Assembly (NCBI GenBank): GCA_027924585.1
Contig: BSBM01000712.1
Coordinates: 5,110,501-5,174,500 of the forward strand
Origin: Larix kaempferi
Lineage: Eukaryota; Streptophyta; Pinopsida; Pinales; Pinaceae
Reading direction: 5' to 3'
Length of the DNA stretch: 64,000 bases
Position 1 is the stretch's first letter. Every line of letters starts with the position of its first letter. Shown piece after piece: positions 22,609 through 34,189 of the stretch. The notes under the pieces are model-generated. The model saw only the letters and a program-made list of their open reading frames with translations, did no database searches and was not told where the DNA came from. The position numbers and the translations under genes were made by a program.

Positions 22609-24124
22609 TAATTCTGGAGCATCTTATCATATGGCTAAGGATCAAGCCATCTTTTCTACTATGCATGAATGTAACACCAAACAAATATTTGTTGGTGATG
22701 ATAGATCTCTAAGTGTTGTAGGAGCTAGAACAGTTCCAGTAGATAATGGTCATTTTAGTGATGTACTATGTGTTCCAAGAATTTCCTGCAATTTCTTATC
22801 AGTCTATCACATCACTCATTCTGGTGAAGGTAAAACTGTGACCTTTACACCTCACCAAGTTGTAATCAAGAATTTTAAAGATCGTCAACAGGTCCTAGCT
22901 ACCAAAATTGTTGATGATATTACCAGGTTGTACAAGTTTAACAACTTTGGGTCATCACCTTTCCCTTCAGTTTTTGTTGCTCATAGTGATAACTTGAGCA
23001 AACTTTGGCATGAGCGATTTGGTCACTTAAATTATCGCTCATTGCAACAACTATGTAAAGACAATATGGTGACAGGTCTTCCGATAGTATCTTGCAGGGA
23101 TGGTGTTTGTTTCGGTTGTGTACTCAAAAAACATCATCGGGACAGTTTTGACAAACGTGCCTCTTGGCACGCCTCAGTTCCCTTGGAGCTTGTGCATAGT
23201 GATTTGTGTGGTCTTCTTCCATCTACTTCCTTTTCTGGTTTCAAATATTTCTTAACTTTCATTGATGATTACACCAGACGCACTTGGGTTTATTTCCTAA
23301 AACTTAAGAGCGAAGTATTTAACATGTTCTTGGCCTACAAGGCCCTTGTTGAAAAACAATATGGTCATCAAATTATTAAGTTAAGATCTAACAATGGAGG
23401 AGAATATGTTAACAAAAATTTCACTACTTTCTGCACTGAACAAGGCATCCAACAACAGCACATTGTTCCATATACACCACAACAAAATGGTGTAGCTGAG
23501 TGGAAGAACCGCACTTTAAAAGAAATTGCTAATTGTATGATCCAATCTGAGGGACTAAGTCTTCAATTTTGGGCTGAAGCCATCAATTGTGCAAATTACA
23601 TAGTTAATCGCACCCCCACTAAAGCATTACAAGGTATCACACCGGAAGAAGCATGGAGTAAAACTAAACATGATGTAAGTCACTTCCGTGTGTTTGGTAG
23701 TGAAACATGGGCTCACATTCTGGATGAAAAACGGAAAGCATTGCAGCCTAAAAGTGAAAAGTGCATATTTGTTGGATATTCTGAAGATGTAAAAGGTTAT
23801 AGACTTCTTCAACCACATTCTCATGATATAATCATTAGAAGAGATGTTAAATTTGATGAAAATCTCTTAGCCTGCGAGCCTAACTCAAAGATTGTGCCAT
23901 CTTTGGCCTACGAGCCTAATTCGGTGTTTGTGCCTTCTTCTTCTTCTTCCAACTTTCTTGACAGGTTTCCAACTCCATTTTATGATGATGACAGTGAGGA
24001 TGAAAATCCACCTCCGCCTTCTCATGTTCCTCCAATTGCACCAGCACAAGTGCTTCCTCGATGGGTCCATTCAACATGTGAAGCAGCTGGTGATCTTGTC
24101 AGTGATCCTAGAGATCAACGTTGA
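22595..24124 (+). pseudogene. copia protease and integrase
   Basis: The protease motif reads FINSGASYHM: the catalytic Asp of DSGAS is Asn (codon 22610-22612, a G-to-A change). Integrase has the zinc-binding pair (HERFGHLNYRSL; CFGCVLKKHHR), then HSDLCG, FIDDYTR, LRSNNGGEYVN and QQNGVAEWKNRTLKE. The second catalytic Asp (SDNGG) is Asn (codon 23390-23392). The C-terminal block VFGSETWAHI, KSEKCIFVGYSEDVKGYRL and IIIRRDVKFDEN is typical. The frame ends at a TGA at 24122 that interrupts the link to RT. Confidence 0.95.
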
Positions 24125-25765
24125 ACACGTTCTCAGTTTTAGCGAGCCTCTTCTCTTTTTGCTCAATTTTCCGAGAATCATGATCCAGAAACCTTTGCAG
24201 AAGCTTCAGAAAATCCAGATTGGGATGCAGCTATGGATGAAGAATATCATTCCTTAATGGCGAACGATACTTGGGATCTTGTACCTCTTCCAAAAGGAAG
24301 AAAACTTGTCAGATGTAAATGGGTCTACAGAACTAAGTATGCATCAAATGGAAGTGTTGAAAGACATAAGGCAAGGTTGGTTGCCAAATTTTTTTCCCAA
24401 GTTGAAGGGATTGACTACAATGAAACCTTTGCTCCTGTCACCAAAATGAACTCCATCCACCTTGTTCTTTCCCTTGCAGCCTTACACAACTGGTAAGTCC
24501 ATCAAATGGATGTCAAGTCTTCCTTCTGACATGGTGATTTACAGGAGAAAATTTACATGGAACAACCTCCTGGATATGTTCAGAATAACTCTATCCTTGT
24601 TTGCCGCCTTAAGAAATCCTTATACGACCTTAAGCAAGCTCCTAGAGCTTGGTATGCCAAAATGGATAACTTTCTCCTTGACACTGGTTTTTCTAGATAC
24701 CATTCTGACCCCAATGTTTATACCAAGAAAGTAGGAAACCATCTCATCATACTTGTTCTATATGTTGATGACCTTATTCTTACTGGTAGTGACCCTAAGC
24801 TTATAACCCATGTGAAATCCAATCTTAAACAAAATATTGAAATTTCAGACTTAGGACATTTGCATTATTTTTTTGGTCTCCAAGTCCTGCAAACCAAAGA
24901 AGGAATCTTTCTTTCTCAGTCTAAGTATGCTTGTGACCTTCTTCGTCGCTTTCACATGGAAGATTGTACACCAGCCCCTTCTCCCTTCCAGTCTGGAGTC
25001 AAACTTTCTTCCACTTGTACTTCACCTGAAGTCGATGCCACCTTGTATCATCAGCTTGTTGGTAGTCTCTTATACTTTACTCATTCCCGTCCTGACCTTT
25101 CCTTTGTCATTGGTCGTGTTGCCTGTTATATGCAGACACCTCATGAAAGTCACTAGAAAGCAACTAAAAGAATACTTCAATATATTTAAGGTATAGTTCA
25201 GTTTGGGATTCATTACAGTACAGGGGGGAAACCTTTGTTGGTCGGTTTCACTGATTCAGATTGGGTCGGCGATCCTGATGATCGAAAGTCTACTGCAGGT
25301 TATGTTTTCAATATGGGATCTGTATCTATCACTTAGGCTTGTAAGAAACAACAAGCTCTTGCTCTTTCTTCAGCAGAAGCAGAATATCGAGATGCAGTTA
25401 ATGCCAGTCAGGAAACGTTATGGCTTCAACAGATCCTTTCAGAGTTCGGATTCGAGCAGCAGCAGCCTACTCCATTTTGGTGCAACAATCAAAGTGCCAT
25501 CAAGCTTGCCAAAGATCTAGTTCTACATCAAAGCAGCAAACACATTGAGCTACATATGCACTTCATTAGAAATCTTGTTCATGATCGTGTTCTTGAAGTG
25601 CTCTTTTGCCCTACAGATGATCAAGTTGCAGACATCTTCACCAAGTCTCTTACAGAAGTGAAGTTTTCTAAACTTCGATCTATGTTAGGAGTTCAGGAAC
25701 TTGTCATTAAGAGGGGGATAGGATCTAATTCCTCCTTCCTTTGCCTAATAGTGTCACTTTTGTAA
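24125..25765 (+). pseudogene. copia reverse transcriptase and RNase H
   Basis: Same frame as the protease-integrase part, broken by stops at 24140, 24494, 24527, 25154, 25187 and 25334. RT has MDEEYHSLMANDTWDLVPLP, CKWVYRTKYASNGSVERHKA, the intact catalytic LVLYVDDLILTG (about 24755-24790) and LGHLHYFFGLQV. RNase H has GFTDSDWVGDPDDRKSTAGY, LSSAEAEYRD and WCNNQSAIKLAKD. The final segment QVADIFTKSLTEVKF leads to the C-terminus and a stop at 25763. The TAG stops at 25154 and 25334 fall where Trp is expected, matching G-to-A changes. Confidence 0.95.
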
Positions 25766-25803
25766 ATCCTTCAATCGTATCCCAAGTTGTTCTTAAGGGC
25801 GTA

Positions 25804-26251
25804 TGTTAGGATATTTAGACACTTAGGAGTTAGTTAAGATCAACTTGTGTAATATATCCATTAGGGAAAGTGTGTTTCTTTAGTATGCATTTGTAAATAC
25901 TTAATCCAACGGTCACGATATGTTCCCGACATAGAATGATCCGACGGCTCAACTTCTCTTAGATCATACCTAACCTTGATCCGTGGCTTAACACCCGATT
26001 GTTCCACGATCTCTATTTAAAAAGCATGGAGGGTCATTGTTTAGTTGATCGATTATGAGAAGCTCATTTGTAACTTTCTTTCTTTGCATAATAAATTGTC
26101 CCGTAGAAGCTATTTGGCCGGGGCCGTGAAGTGTTTCCCTCACGAGGGTTTAAACCACGTCAAAACATTGGTGTATCGATCTGTGATCTATTTGTGTGAA
26201 GTGGTTTCTCTAGGTGTTCGGTATTTTGGGAGTACCATGTGTACCCGAACA
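25804..26251 (+). repeat. copia 3' LTR, 448 bp
   Basis: Same ends as the 5' LTR (TGTTAGGATA, ACCCGAACA). Preceded by CTTAAGGGCGTA, a weak polypurine tract; a better purine run, AAGAGGGGGATAGGA, lies 90 bp upstream at about 25711. Followed immediately by the GATTA duplication. Confidence 0.97.
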
Positions 26252-26256
26252 GATTA

Positions 26257-28020
26257 CCCTTCGTTCATCATTTTATAGTTGTGCATTTACTCCCCAACCT
26301 ATAGCAGTTGATGCCATCTGATTCCTCGACATATGTTACGATCAAAATTACCAACTGACCACTCATACCTCCATGATCACTCTACTGTCAGCAATCTTCC
26401 TCGTATCATCACCACTGTGAAGACACCAAAGGGGCCCCAACCCTCAAATGTAACCAATTCTATTCAGTTTTTCTCGCAGGAATAATCTACATGGCATTGA
26501 TTCATGGGCCACCTATCTTCGCGTTTGCAAAAAAACCCCCACCTCATCTTAGAAAACATCCCCCAACCCACTCAAAATCATGGGGTCTCCTCCATCATCA
26601 AATCGGTCCCCCGACACACACAAAACTATGGGGACCCCCCCCCATTACTTTTTATGTATAAACAAGTTCCCCAATCCACATAAAACCGTGAGAAATCCTT
26701 ATTCTTTTTGGAAGCAACCCATGGTAACCTTTGATCAATGTATACAAGTCTCTATATCCCCAGCATTTTATGTTTTGTTGGTCACTCTTACTCTCAATGT
26801 TGTGTCTCTGTCAAAGCCCCTTCACTTGAAGTTTGTCTCCATCCATTTTATTCTTTATCTATCCGAAAGGAATGTTGTCGTCAACATTCCCCATGATTAC
26901 ATCAATCAAAGGAAGTTATGATCCTCGCGTTTACCAGCTAGTCTTGTGTCAAGTCTTTCCATCCAATAGTTGGTTACAAAATGATCTTGGTTCCCAGGAT
27001 AAGACCCTCATCTCATCATATACTTCAACTCTCATCGACATCAAATCACTATATTCTGAGAGTTGCAGTAATTGTAGTTGTACCTTGGGGTCCCTTTCAA
27101 TCAATAGAAGGGATCGCCTCAAACTCAGAAGGGAGAGTCATTAGTGCTCCATAACATAGTGGTTTCCCCTATGCTTGACATCAACACATCTATCACATCA
27201 TGGAGAAACGTACTTTTGAAGATAACAGTGTTCACATTTGCAAACCATGGTAGTAGTCCATCTGGAACAATGAATTTTCCCCTTAGGAAATTTCGTAACC
27301 ATTCTAGTCCCCCACCCTCGTGGGATTATCATGAACATCAACAACTCCACTTCTTCAACACTCAACAGCAATTCCCAGGTCATATAATCTAACATGGATC
27401 GAAGCCACCTTCACCCATGTCCAAGTAGTATCTTTGAGTTGACCCCTCGGTCTTCTCTTATTGTAATTACCTTGACAAATTTTCACGAGCATGGGTATAC
27501 CCACCTCATTTGTATAAAACACCATTCTTTATTATAGCTTCATTGATGATCACCAACAATTTTCCCCCATGGGAAAACCCTCTCGTCCACATATTCTTTG
27601 TACTACATAATACGAAGGAAACACAAGAAACGATGATGCATTATCGGCTCTATAGTACCTTATAAACCTCATACATCACGGGGCATCTGTTAAAGCCTAA
27701 ATCTCGCACATATGAGACATTTCGATGATTCTTGCAATAAGGCGTCATCAACATAAAGAATGCAACTCACCAAAGGCATCCTCATCAAATCCAAAAGAAA
27801 ATATGAGTCCAAAAGTTCCCAAGAACAGTCAAAATAAAATTTTGTGCGGCTGAACCATTCTTAACCTGCGTTATAGAGCATGTTATCAATTCATTCCCTG
27901 TGCGATACTCGCACGACCTTTCCTTCGATAACCACACAACTGTTAAAATGGAAATACCACCTACTTCCCACGGTGCATTGAAGGATCTTGAAATCCCCAT
28001 CACCTCCAACTATCTGAATT
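26257..28020. other. unassigned stretch between elements
   Basis: About 1.8 kb of moderately AT-rich sequence with C runs (CCCCCCACC-type tracts at 26535-26645). I see no conserved protein motif in any frame and no LTR ends. It is the right flank of the copia element and was continuous with 20036 before that insertion. Confidence 0.5.
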
Positions 28021-29122
28021 TGGCTCCCCACACACTTGGTGCCATTAAATAGCCCCCTTGGTGTACCTTGGAACTAGTTCATGGAGTGCATGGGTTCACA
28101 TTTGGATCTAGTTGTTTCTTGGAAACCTCTTAGCCTATAAAAGGAGGTCATTGACATGCATCTTGTAGAGAGGAAAAAGAGCAAATTTATGTTGTTGAAT
28201 TTGTGTTATATATTCCTCATAGCTCACCTCTTCCTACCTTTGTAAGCATTCCAAATCTCCCTTACCACCTTCCTCCAAGGGGAAAGAGTTTTTCTCCATT
28301 GCTCTCTCACCCACTTAGAATATAGTTTGTACAAGAAGAACCTACCTAATGGATATTCTCGGCTTCCCTTGAATCCCACACCTCCTAGGTGTTGTACAAC
28401 TTGACCATTGGGCAATACAAATTGGTTTTGCATACATTTGGTTGTTTAAGTTTGCATTCTTCCCCCAATGCTTTCCTTTGTTATATTTTGTTTAATTTGT
28501 TTCTTTTATTTAGATTTCACTAAAAACCACTTGCAAGATCATTTGGAGGACACAACCACCCCCAAGTGGCTCTAAGGAGTGAGGCCTTACTGCAACCTAC
28601 AAGGTTTATCCCATTACCAAGTGGAGCGATGCACTCTTGTGCAATTTTTTCCACAACAGGATCATCAAGTAGTCACTTCGGAGGAGCCACATCCTTCAAG
28701 GTACAAGTTAACTTTGATATTCCTTTATTTGAAGTATAGATCAATGTTGATTCCCTTGATAAATGGTTGAGTCTTCCAGAAGGATATTTCTCTATCTACA
28801 ATTTTTCTGACAGGGAAAATATCACCTTTGCACTCCTTAAGGATGTCCCCCATGTCAAAAATTGGTGGGAAACTTATTGTGAGCAAAACCTAATAGAGGA
28901 TTGTGAAATGTTTGAGTGTGATCCCACTTGGGATTCTTTTATAGATGTATTTGAGGAACAATATTACCATGTGGGAAACTATGATGACTAGTACACAAGA
29001 TGGACCACATTACGTCAGGAGAGGCACCAAGCAGTGTCGGAGTACACGAACAACTTTCATACCTTGCGCACAAAGGTGGGTATCAAAGACTCTGAGCAGG
29101 ACCTAGATCTAAAATATCATAA

Positions 29123-29127
29123 TGGCC
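29123..29127. repeat. TRIM target-site duplication, left
   Basis: TGGCC immediately before the TRIM start; its partner is at 29478-29482. The 5-bp length is what LTR retrotransposon integrases produce. Confidence 0.95.
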
Positions 29128-29477
29128 TGTTGCACGAATTTGCAAGTATTCAGCGCTCCCTGGTGTATCGTGACAAGGGACTAATCGCCTCTCATGGATC
29201 CTTAAATATGGCGGTGGTGAGTTTACCAATCACCTGCGGGTTTTTGTGTAACGGAAGCCGTACTACCAACAATTGGTATTAGAGCTAGAGGTCACGAGTT
29301 CGATACACACTCGGCTCGCGTTGAGGGGGAGATTGTTGCACGAATTTGCAAGTAGTCAGCGCTCCTTGGTGTATCGTGACAAGGGACTAATCGCCTCTCA
29401 TGGATCCTTAAATCTGGCGGTGGTGAGTTTACCAATCACCTGCAGGTTTTGGTGTAACGGAAGCCGTACTACCAACA
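29128..29477 (+). mobile_element. TRIM: 350-bp miniature LTR retrotransposon
   Basis: Two 144-bp terminal direct repeats (29128-29271 and 29334-29477), both starting TGTTGCACGAATT and ending TACTACCAACA, flank a 62-bp core. The core begins with the primer site TGGTATTAGAGC (29274-29285, initiator Met type with one change) and ends with the polypurine tract GAGGGGGAGAT (29323-29333). The two repeats differ at 5 of 144 positions by hand count. Target duplications TGGCC are perfect. There is no coding capacity, so it must have been mobilised in trans. At 350 bp it is near the small end of known TRIM and SMART elements. Confidence 0.97.
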
Positions 29478-29482
29478 TGGCC
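29478..29482. repeat. TRIM target-site duplication, right
   Basis: TGGCC immediately after the second terminal repeat, identical to 29123-29127. Confidence 0.95.
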
Positions 29483-29959
29483 TACATCATTACATCCAAA
29501 CATAGATGGAATTCCTATACATCTCTTCACTGGGAGACACTTATCAATATGTTGTCAAAATCAAGCAGAAATTTCAACAAAAGAACAAGCGAGAATTTGG
29601 ACCTACGAATATACCATGGAAGTAAGGAAAGGGAAACCCTAACTCATAGAACAAAGGACAAGGAAAATACAACCAACCCAAAGATAACCAATCACATCCA
29701 CAAGCAAAGAAGGGTAACGGAAAGATAAAGAAGGACACCGAGAAGTGGTGCGAGTTCCACAAAATCCCCTAGCACAACACTGAAGAATGTCGCTCAAAGC
29801 AATGATTGATAGTCGATATCAAAGATTCAGAATCAAATCCCAATTTCGATTCCAATTCAGAACCCATCATAGTCACAAACTAGGGGAAGCAAATAATTGA
29901 TGCAGAAGCCAATGTCACCATTGCTACCACACAGATTCCACCAAAGGAACTAGAAGGGT

Positions 29960-30420
29960 CAGAGGCAAACAAGCGCCTCTTCTACTCATAGATGTGGGTG
30001 AAGGGAATCCCCCTACATTTTTGTGTTTACAGCGACAACTAAAATAACTTTATCTCATAAAAAATCATCAAAATATTGGATCTACCAACAACACCACACC
30101 CACAACCATACACCATTGGTTGGCTAAGACAAGGACGAGGTATTCATGTCAGACATTAATGTCGTCTACCATACGGCATCAAGCCTTTGAAAGACAAGGT
30201 ACTATGTGATGTGGCTCCACTTGAAGTATGTGATTTTCTTTTAGGGTGAGCATATATGTGGAAGAATCATGTTGTGTATGAATCACATCCTCACAGTGTC
30301 ATTTCCACTTTGTGAGGACAGCTCTATCAGACACTAGAAGACAGTTGTACATACCGCAACCTCTTTGACCTCAACCAAGCAGTGCAGAAAGGGAATCTCC
30401 CACACTAGGAAATTCTCCCT
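29960..30420 (+). pseudogene. gypsy protease remnant
   Basis: Broken-frame translation contains RLFYS, VKGIPLHF, a weak active-site region, LDLPTTPHPQPYTIGWLRQG, CRLPYGIKPLKDKVLCD and DVAPLEVCDFLLG, then YMWKNHVVYESHPHSVI. The last two segments match the C-terminal protease part of a plant gypsy family. The catalytic DSG is not clearly visible. Several stops. Confidence 0.7.
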
Positions 30421-30803
30421 CTTCACAATTTCCTCTGAAGATGAACATTATATTACATAGACCTCCACAACCTCTACACGGAGTCCCTCTACTCAACAAA
30501 AACAAGTAGAACACAAATACATTGTTTCCTCGCATATCTGGGTACCTCTATAGTGCAAGGCCACGTATTCAAGGTGCTCCTCTAGAAATAAATTATGCAC
30601 ACCAATTTAGACCAAGGATAATAAGGCAACCAAAATATTTGAATGAGTCCAGCACATCCATCAACTACAACTCTATCAAGATATCAAAGAAAGGTAGCTT
30701 CTTCAGAGTCAGCAATTGTCTCACCGGGAGCTCAAATCAACACACAATTCACCATATGATGAGGGATTTGACACAATGGATACGATTGCTTATTAAGGGG
30801 GGG

Positions 30804-31065
30804 GGACTGATCCAAATAGCTATAACTGGCCACCCACCTATTCCATTGGCTCAAAATATTTTTTCCAATTTGGCAGTTTTTCAAGTCAGAGGACTGATCC
30901 AGATGGATATCGATGGCCACCCACCTATTCCACTCGATCATAATAGTTTTTACAGTTTAGTATTTTTTCGGGTTAAAGGGACTGCTCCATATGGATATCG
31001 GTGGCCACCCACCTATTCCAAAAGCTCAACATAATTTTTCCAGTTTGGCATTTTTTACAAACTTT
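30804..31065. repeat. 87-bp tandem repeat, three copies
   Basis: GGACTGMTCCAWATRG begins copies at 30804, 30891 and 30979 (periods 87 and 88). All share GGCCACCCACCTATTCCA. Located where the RT domain of the gypsy element should be. It is open in one frame over about 80 codons, but the copies differ too irregularly to suggest selection. Confidence 0.85.
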
Positions 31066-31630
31066 CGTGTCCAAAACTTATGGGGTTGTTTTGAGGCCCT
31101 GAAACAAAAAAAATTGGCAATGCCACAATCCAATTGTATTTTAAGGAAATACTAAATGACCTAAATGTGTAATTCTCTCCTAGACCTTTCGAACAAGCTA
31201 ATGAATGCCCTAAACAGAGATCATATGCAAACGTTATGTGCCTAAGGCGTTGACACCTCAACTAACCACCTCGAGACCCACAAAGCCTTTTACGGATCAT
31301 CTCCTAGGGTTAGGCTTTTGAATGTTAGGGTTTTTTCCCTCATGCTTATGATAAAAATTCCCTTCAGCCTCCTTTTTTAAACAACTTTGTGATGAATGAG
31401 TATATCCTCCACATCTCTTCTCAAAGATTAAGCTACCACCATTCTAGATGCTTCTAATTTACAATATGCTATGTTTGATTCAATTAATAGAACGTGAGTT
31501 GGTTGTATCATTGTGTTCCTTGCAATATATATGTGTTCCTTGGTTCTATATATATAATCTTTCATTTCGTTTGTCAAATAAATCCTAATCAAGAACATTG
31601 AAAAGCTTATGTGGCTTGCTAGGGATCACA
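31066..31630 (+). other. decayed stretch replacing RT
   Basis: About 560 bp with many stops. 31066-31110 (CCAAAACTTATGGGGTTGTT) and following text carries no RT motif. The RT domain seems to have been deleted or eroded beyond recognition. Confidence 0.4.
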
Positions 31631-31639
31631 AGTTACTAT

Positions 31640-33600
31640 AAAAATTTTGCTCAAAATTACGGGAAGATTGTTGACCCATTAATAACCTGCTAAAATAATT
31701 CCTTTATCTAGACTGGGGCTACAAAGTAGGAATTTCCATCTTTATATTAAGCTATGTGTACCAATTTAATCTTATCAATACCTAATTTCACAAAGACGTA
31801 TATACTAGAATGTGACGAGTCAAGCCACAATTTGGGAGTGGTACTCATGCAAGAAGGGCATCCCTTGGCCTTCACTAGTAAACAATTGTGTGGTCAGATT
31901 TTAGGTAAATCCACTTAAGAGAAAGAGATGATGGCCATATTTAATGCAATTGAAACTTTGTGACCCTATCTTATTGGAAGACATTTTCAAATAAAAATAG
32001 GTCATCATAATTTGAAGTATTTTTTGGAACAAAGATAGTTTCCCTGGAGAAACACAAGTGGGTCACTAAGATGTTCGGTTATGATAATACTATCATCTAT
32101 AAAAAAAAAGGCAAAAGACAATGTAGTGCCAGATGCATTTCCTAGAAAAATATGAAGAAAATAAATGTGCATTTTATTTATCCTCGCTAATAGTTCAAAG
32201 AAGCACACTATTAATGGTTTACCAATGTTGAGGCATCTCATCTCATCAAATGTCTTCAAGAGGACCCCAATACTCCCAAAGGATACATCCGGAAACAATA
32301 TACATTGCAATATAAAGGTCACCTTTTCCAAGTACCAAAATTTAGCTTGAAATAAAGGATATTGGAAGAGGTGCATTCATCTCCTTTGCACCTCTTCCAA
32401 GTACCAAATTTAGCTTTGAAACAAAGAATATTGGAAGAGGTGAATTCACATTTATTTTGGGAAAGAATGAAAAATGATATATCCATACTTTTTTAATTGA
32501 ATGTGACACATGTCAAAGGAACAAGGGTGAGATAGTGAATACTCTAGGGGTATTGCATCCATTGTCGATACCAGCCACTATTTGGACAAACATCTCCATG
32601 GATTTTATAGTACGTCTTCCAAAAGAGCCTTCTAAAAGAGAGAATTCAATCACCATGGTGGTAGTCAATCGTCTTTCCAAATATGCTCACTTTAGTTCCT
32701 TGTAACACTCCTTTGCACTAGTAACTTTTTCCTAAGTTTTTCTAGATCAATTTTTTAAGCTCCATGGTGTGCCCACTTCCAGTGTGTCCAATAGGGATCC
32801 CACATTCACCAACAAATTTTGGAAAGATTTATTCAAACTACAAGGAACCTAGATGCAAATGAGTACAAAATCAGTCAACAAGTGTCTATAGACCTATTTG
32901 AGATGTTTTGCGTCTGAAAAGCGACACTAACAAGTGCAATGGGCACCTCTAACCAAATGGTGGTATAATACCACTTATCATGATGCTACAAAAATCACCC
33001 CATACAAAGAGGTATATGGCCAACAACCACCTTCAATAGTTTCATATATAACAGGGACCTCAATGGTGCATTTAGTGGATAGTATGCTCGAATACATTCT
33101 CCACACATAAGGAAATTTTAGCTATGGCTTATAATTGCATGGAACACTAGGCGCACCAACATCACACAACGTTCATTTCAAGTACAAGATCAAGTGTTCC
33201 TTCATCTCTATCCCTATAAGTAGACATCTCTCAAAGCTATAGGTCAATAAAAGTTGACACCAAAATTTTATGGCCCATATCAGATTATACAATGCATTCA
33301 ACAAGTTGCTTACAAATTAGCTCCTCCAACACTCCAAAATCAACCCAATATTTCATGTTTCTTGTTTGAAGAAGGTTATGGGGTATATTTTCCGAATTCA
33401 AATTACATTATCGTAACTCGATGAAGAAGGCCCCATTTGGCTCCAATTGGAAGAATTTTTGACCACTTGAGAGCATTAATTGTGCTAGTGCACTACCCAA
33501 TAAGTTCTTATCTAGTGGAAGGATATCCCGCCAAAAGATGCTACTTGGGAACCATCAACCTTTTCCAACAGTTTCTCTATCTCCAACCCTGAGGACAATA
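31640..33600 (+). pseudogene. gypsy RNase H and integrase remnant
   Basis: RNase H: YILECDESSHNLGVVLMQEG, HPLAFTSKQL, EKEMMAIFNAIE and HNLKYFLEQR. The third acidic residue (TDHxSLKYF) has become Gly. Integrase: CDTCQRNKGE, WTNISMDFIVRLPKE, VVNRLSKYAHF and HGVPTSSVSNRDPTF, where the second catalytic Asp (SDRDP) is Asn. C-terminal pieces follow to about 33600, just before the polypurine tract AAGGTGGGGAGGCA. At least ten stops and several frameshifts. Confidence 0.85.
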
Positions 33601-33623
33601 CTACTTTTGAAGGTGGGGAGGCA

Positions 33624-34180
33624 TGTTAGGGTCCTACCCTAAGCCCTCTACCTTGAGGATAATTAGGAAAACTTTATTGATATGTGCGGACATCTTCTTT
33701 GAATAAGACCTATTAGATAGTTGGTTGATAGTTACTCAATGTAAAAGGGTCTGCTTTATTAATTAAGACCCACTAGGTGGTGAATCCTTTTTAATAATGG
33801 AACTATACGTAGTTAGAGTTCTCCTATTGATGCAGTGTATATAAAGTAGAAGGTTGTATAAGGTGATCAAAGATTGTTATTGTTTTTGGAGCTCTGCTTA
33901 TTGGAGGTTTCCCCCTTGAAGATGCATGTGAACATTGATATATCTTTTGGATATCACCAATACAAATATTTCATCTTAGGATTTATCTATTTCTCTTGTA
34001 TTTTCTATTTAGAACTTATATTTTGGCAGATTTTTTTTATTTTTCTTTGTAATTGTCAGGTTCATTACAATTTGTCCATCTATTTGGGGGTGCAAGACAT
34101 TCGATTTGGTGATCTTGGTTTCCATCAAAAATCACAAGATAAACTAGAAGGTATTGAGGAACCTATTATCCATGTATGAA
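33624..34180 (+). mobile_element. gypsy 3' LTR, right end uncertain
   Basis: Begins TGTTAGGGTCCTACCC after a polypurine tract. A TATATAAAG box lies at 33838, about 215 bp in, and the transcript-start region follows. The right end is not fixed; it must be before the opposite-strand integrase fragment starting near 34190. Confidence 0.65.
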
Positions 34181-34189
34181 ATAATGGTA

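Larger units (their letters stand above)
20042..26251 (+). mobile_element. complete Ty1/copia element with GATTA duplication
   Basis: Full-length plus-strand copia element of 6,210 bp. It has LTRs at 20042-20499 and 25804-26251, primer site at 20500, one gag-pol coding region (21647-25765), and perfect 5-bp target duplications GATTA at 20037-20041 and 26252-26256. The LTRs differ by one 10-bp duplication and about 21 substitutions by my hand alignment over 448 bp (about 4.7 percent), most of them transitions. Seven stops and two frame lesions in the coding region make it non-autonomous. Pol domain order is protease, integrase, RT, RNase H, which defines copia. Confidence 0.97.
28690..29790 (+). 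pseudogene. gypsy gag, split by TRIM insertion
   Basis: Segments: LPEGYFSIYNFSDRENITFA, VKNWWETYCEQ and WDSFIDVFEEQYYHVGNYDD form a Retrotrans_gag-type capsid. Then SEYTNNFHTLRTKVGIKDSE and KYHNG lead up to the TRIM element at 29128. After the TRIM and one copy of its target duplication (29483 onward) the same frame resumes with the matching capsid end and a lysine-rich tail (KIKQKFQQKNKREFG). A cysteine segment (WCEFHKIP) near 29745-29770 looks like the remnant of a zinc-knuckle or protease-linker region. Stops at 28989 and elsewhere break the frame. Confidence 0.85.
28100..34180 (+). mobile_element. degraded Ty3/gypsy element
   Basis: Plus-strand gypsy remnants in the right order: possible 5' LTR part with TATAAAAGG at 28136, gag at 28690-29790, protease at 29960-30420, RNase H at 31770-32040, integrase at 32480-33600, polypurine tract and a 3' LTR start at 33624. 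Most of the RT domain is missing; in its place are an 87-bp tandem repeat and about 600 bp of decayed sequence. The possible 5' LTR does not resemble the 3' LTR, so the outer boundaries are uncertain. A TRIM element is inserted in gag. Confidence 0.75.

Noticed and set aside
29274-29320. Possible tRNA gene or SINE B box near GAGTTCGATAC
   Set aside because: The position is the TRIM primer site and core; no cloverleaf or A box is present.
29273-29728. Plus-strand ORF of 151 residues across the TRIM junction
   Set aside because: It joins TRIM sequence to out-of-frame gag; the real gag frame is the one that resumes after removal of the TRIM.
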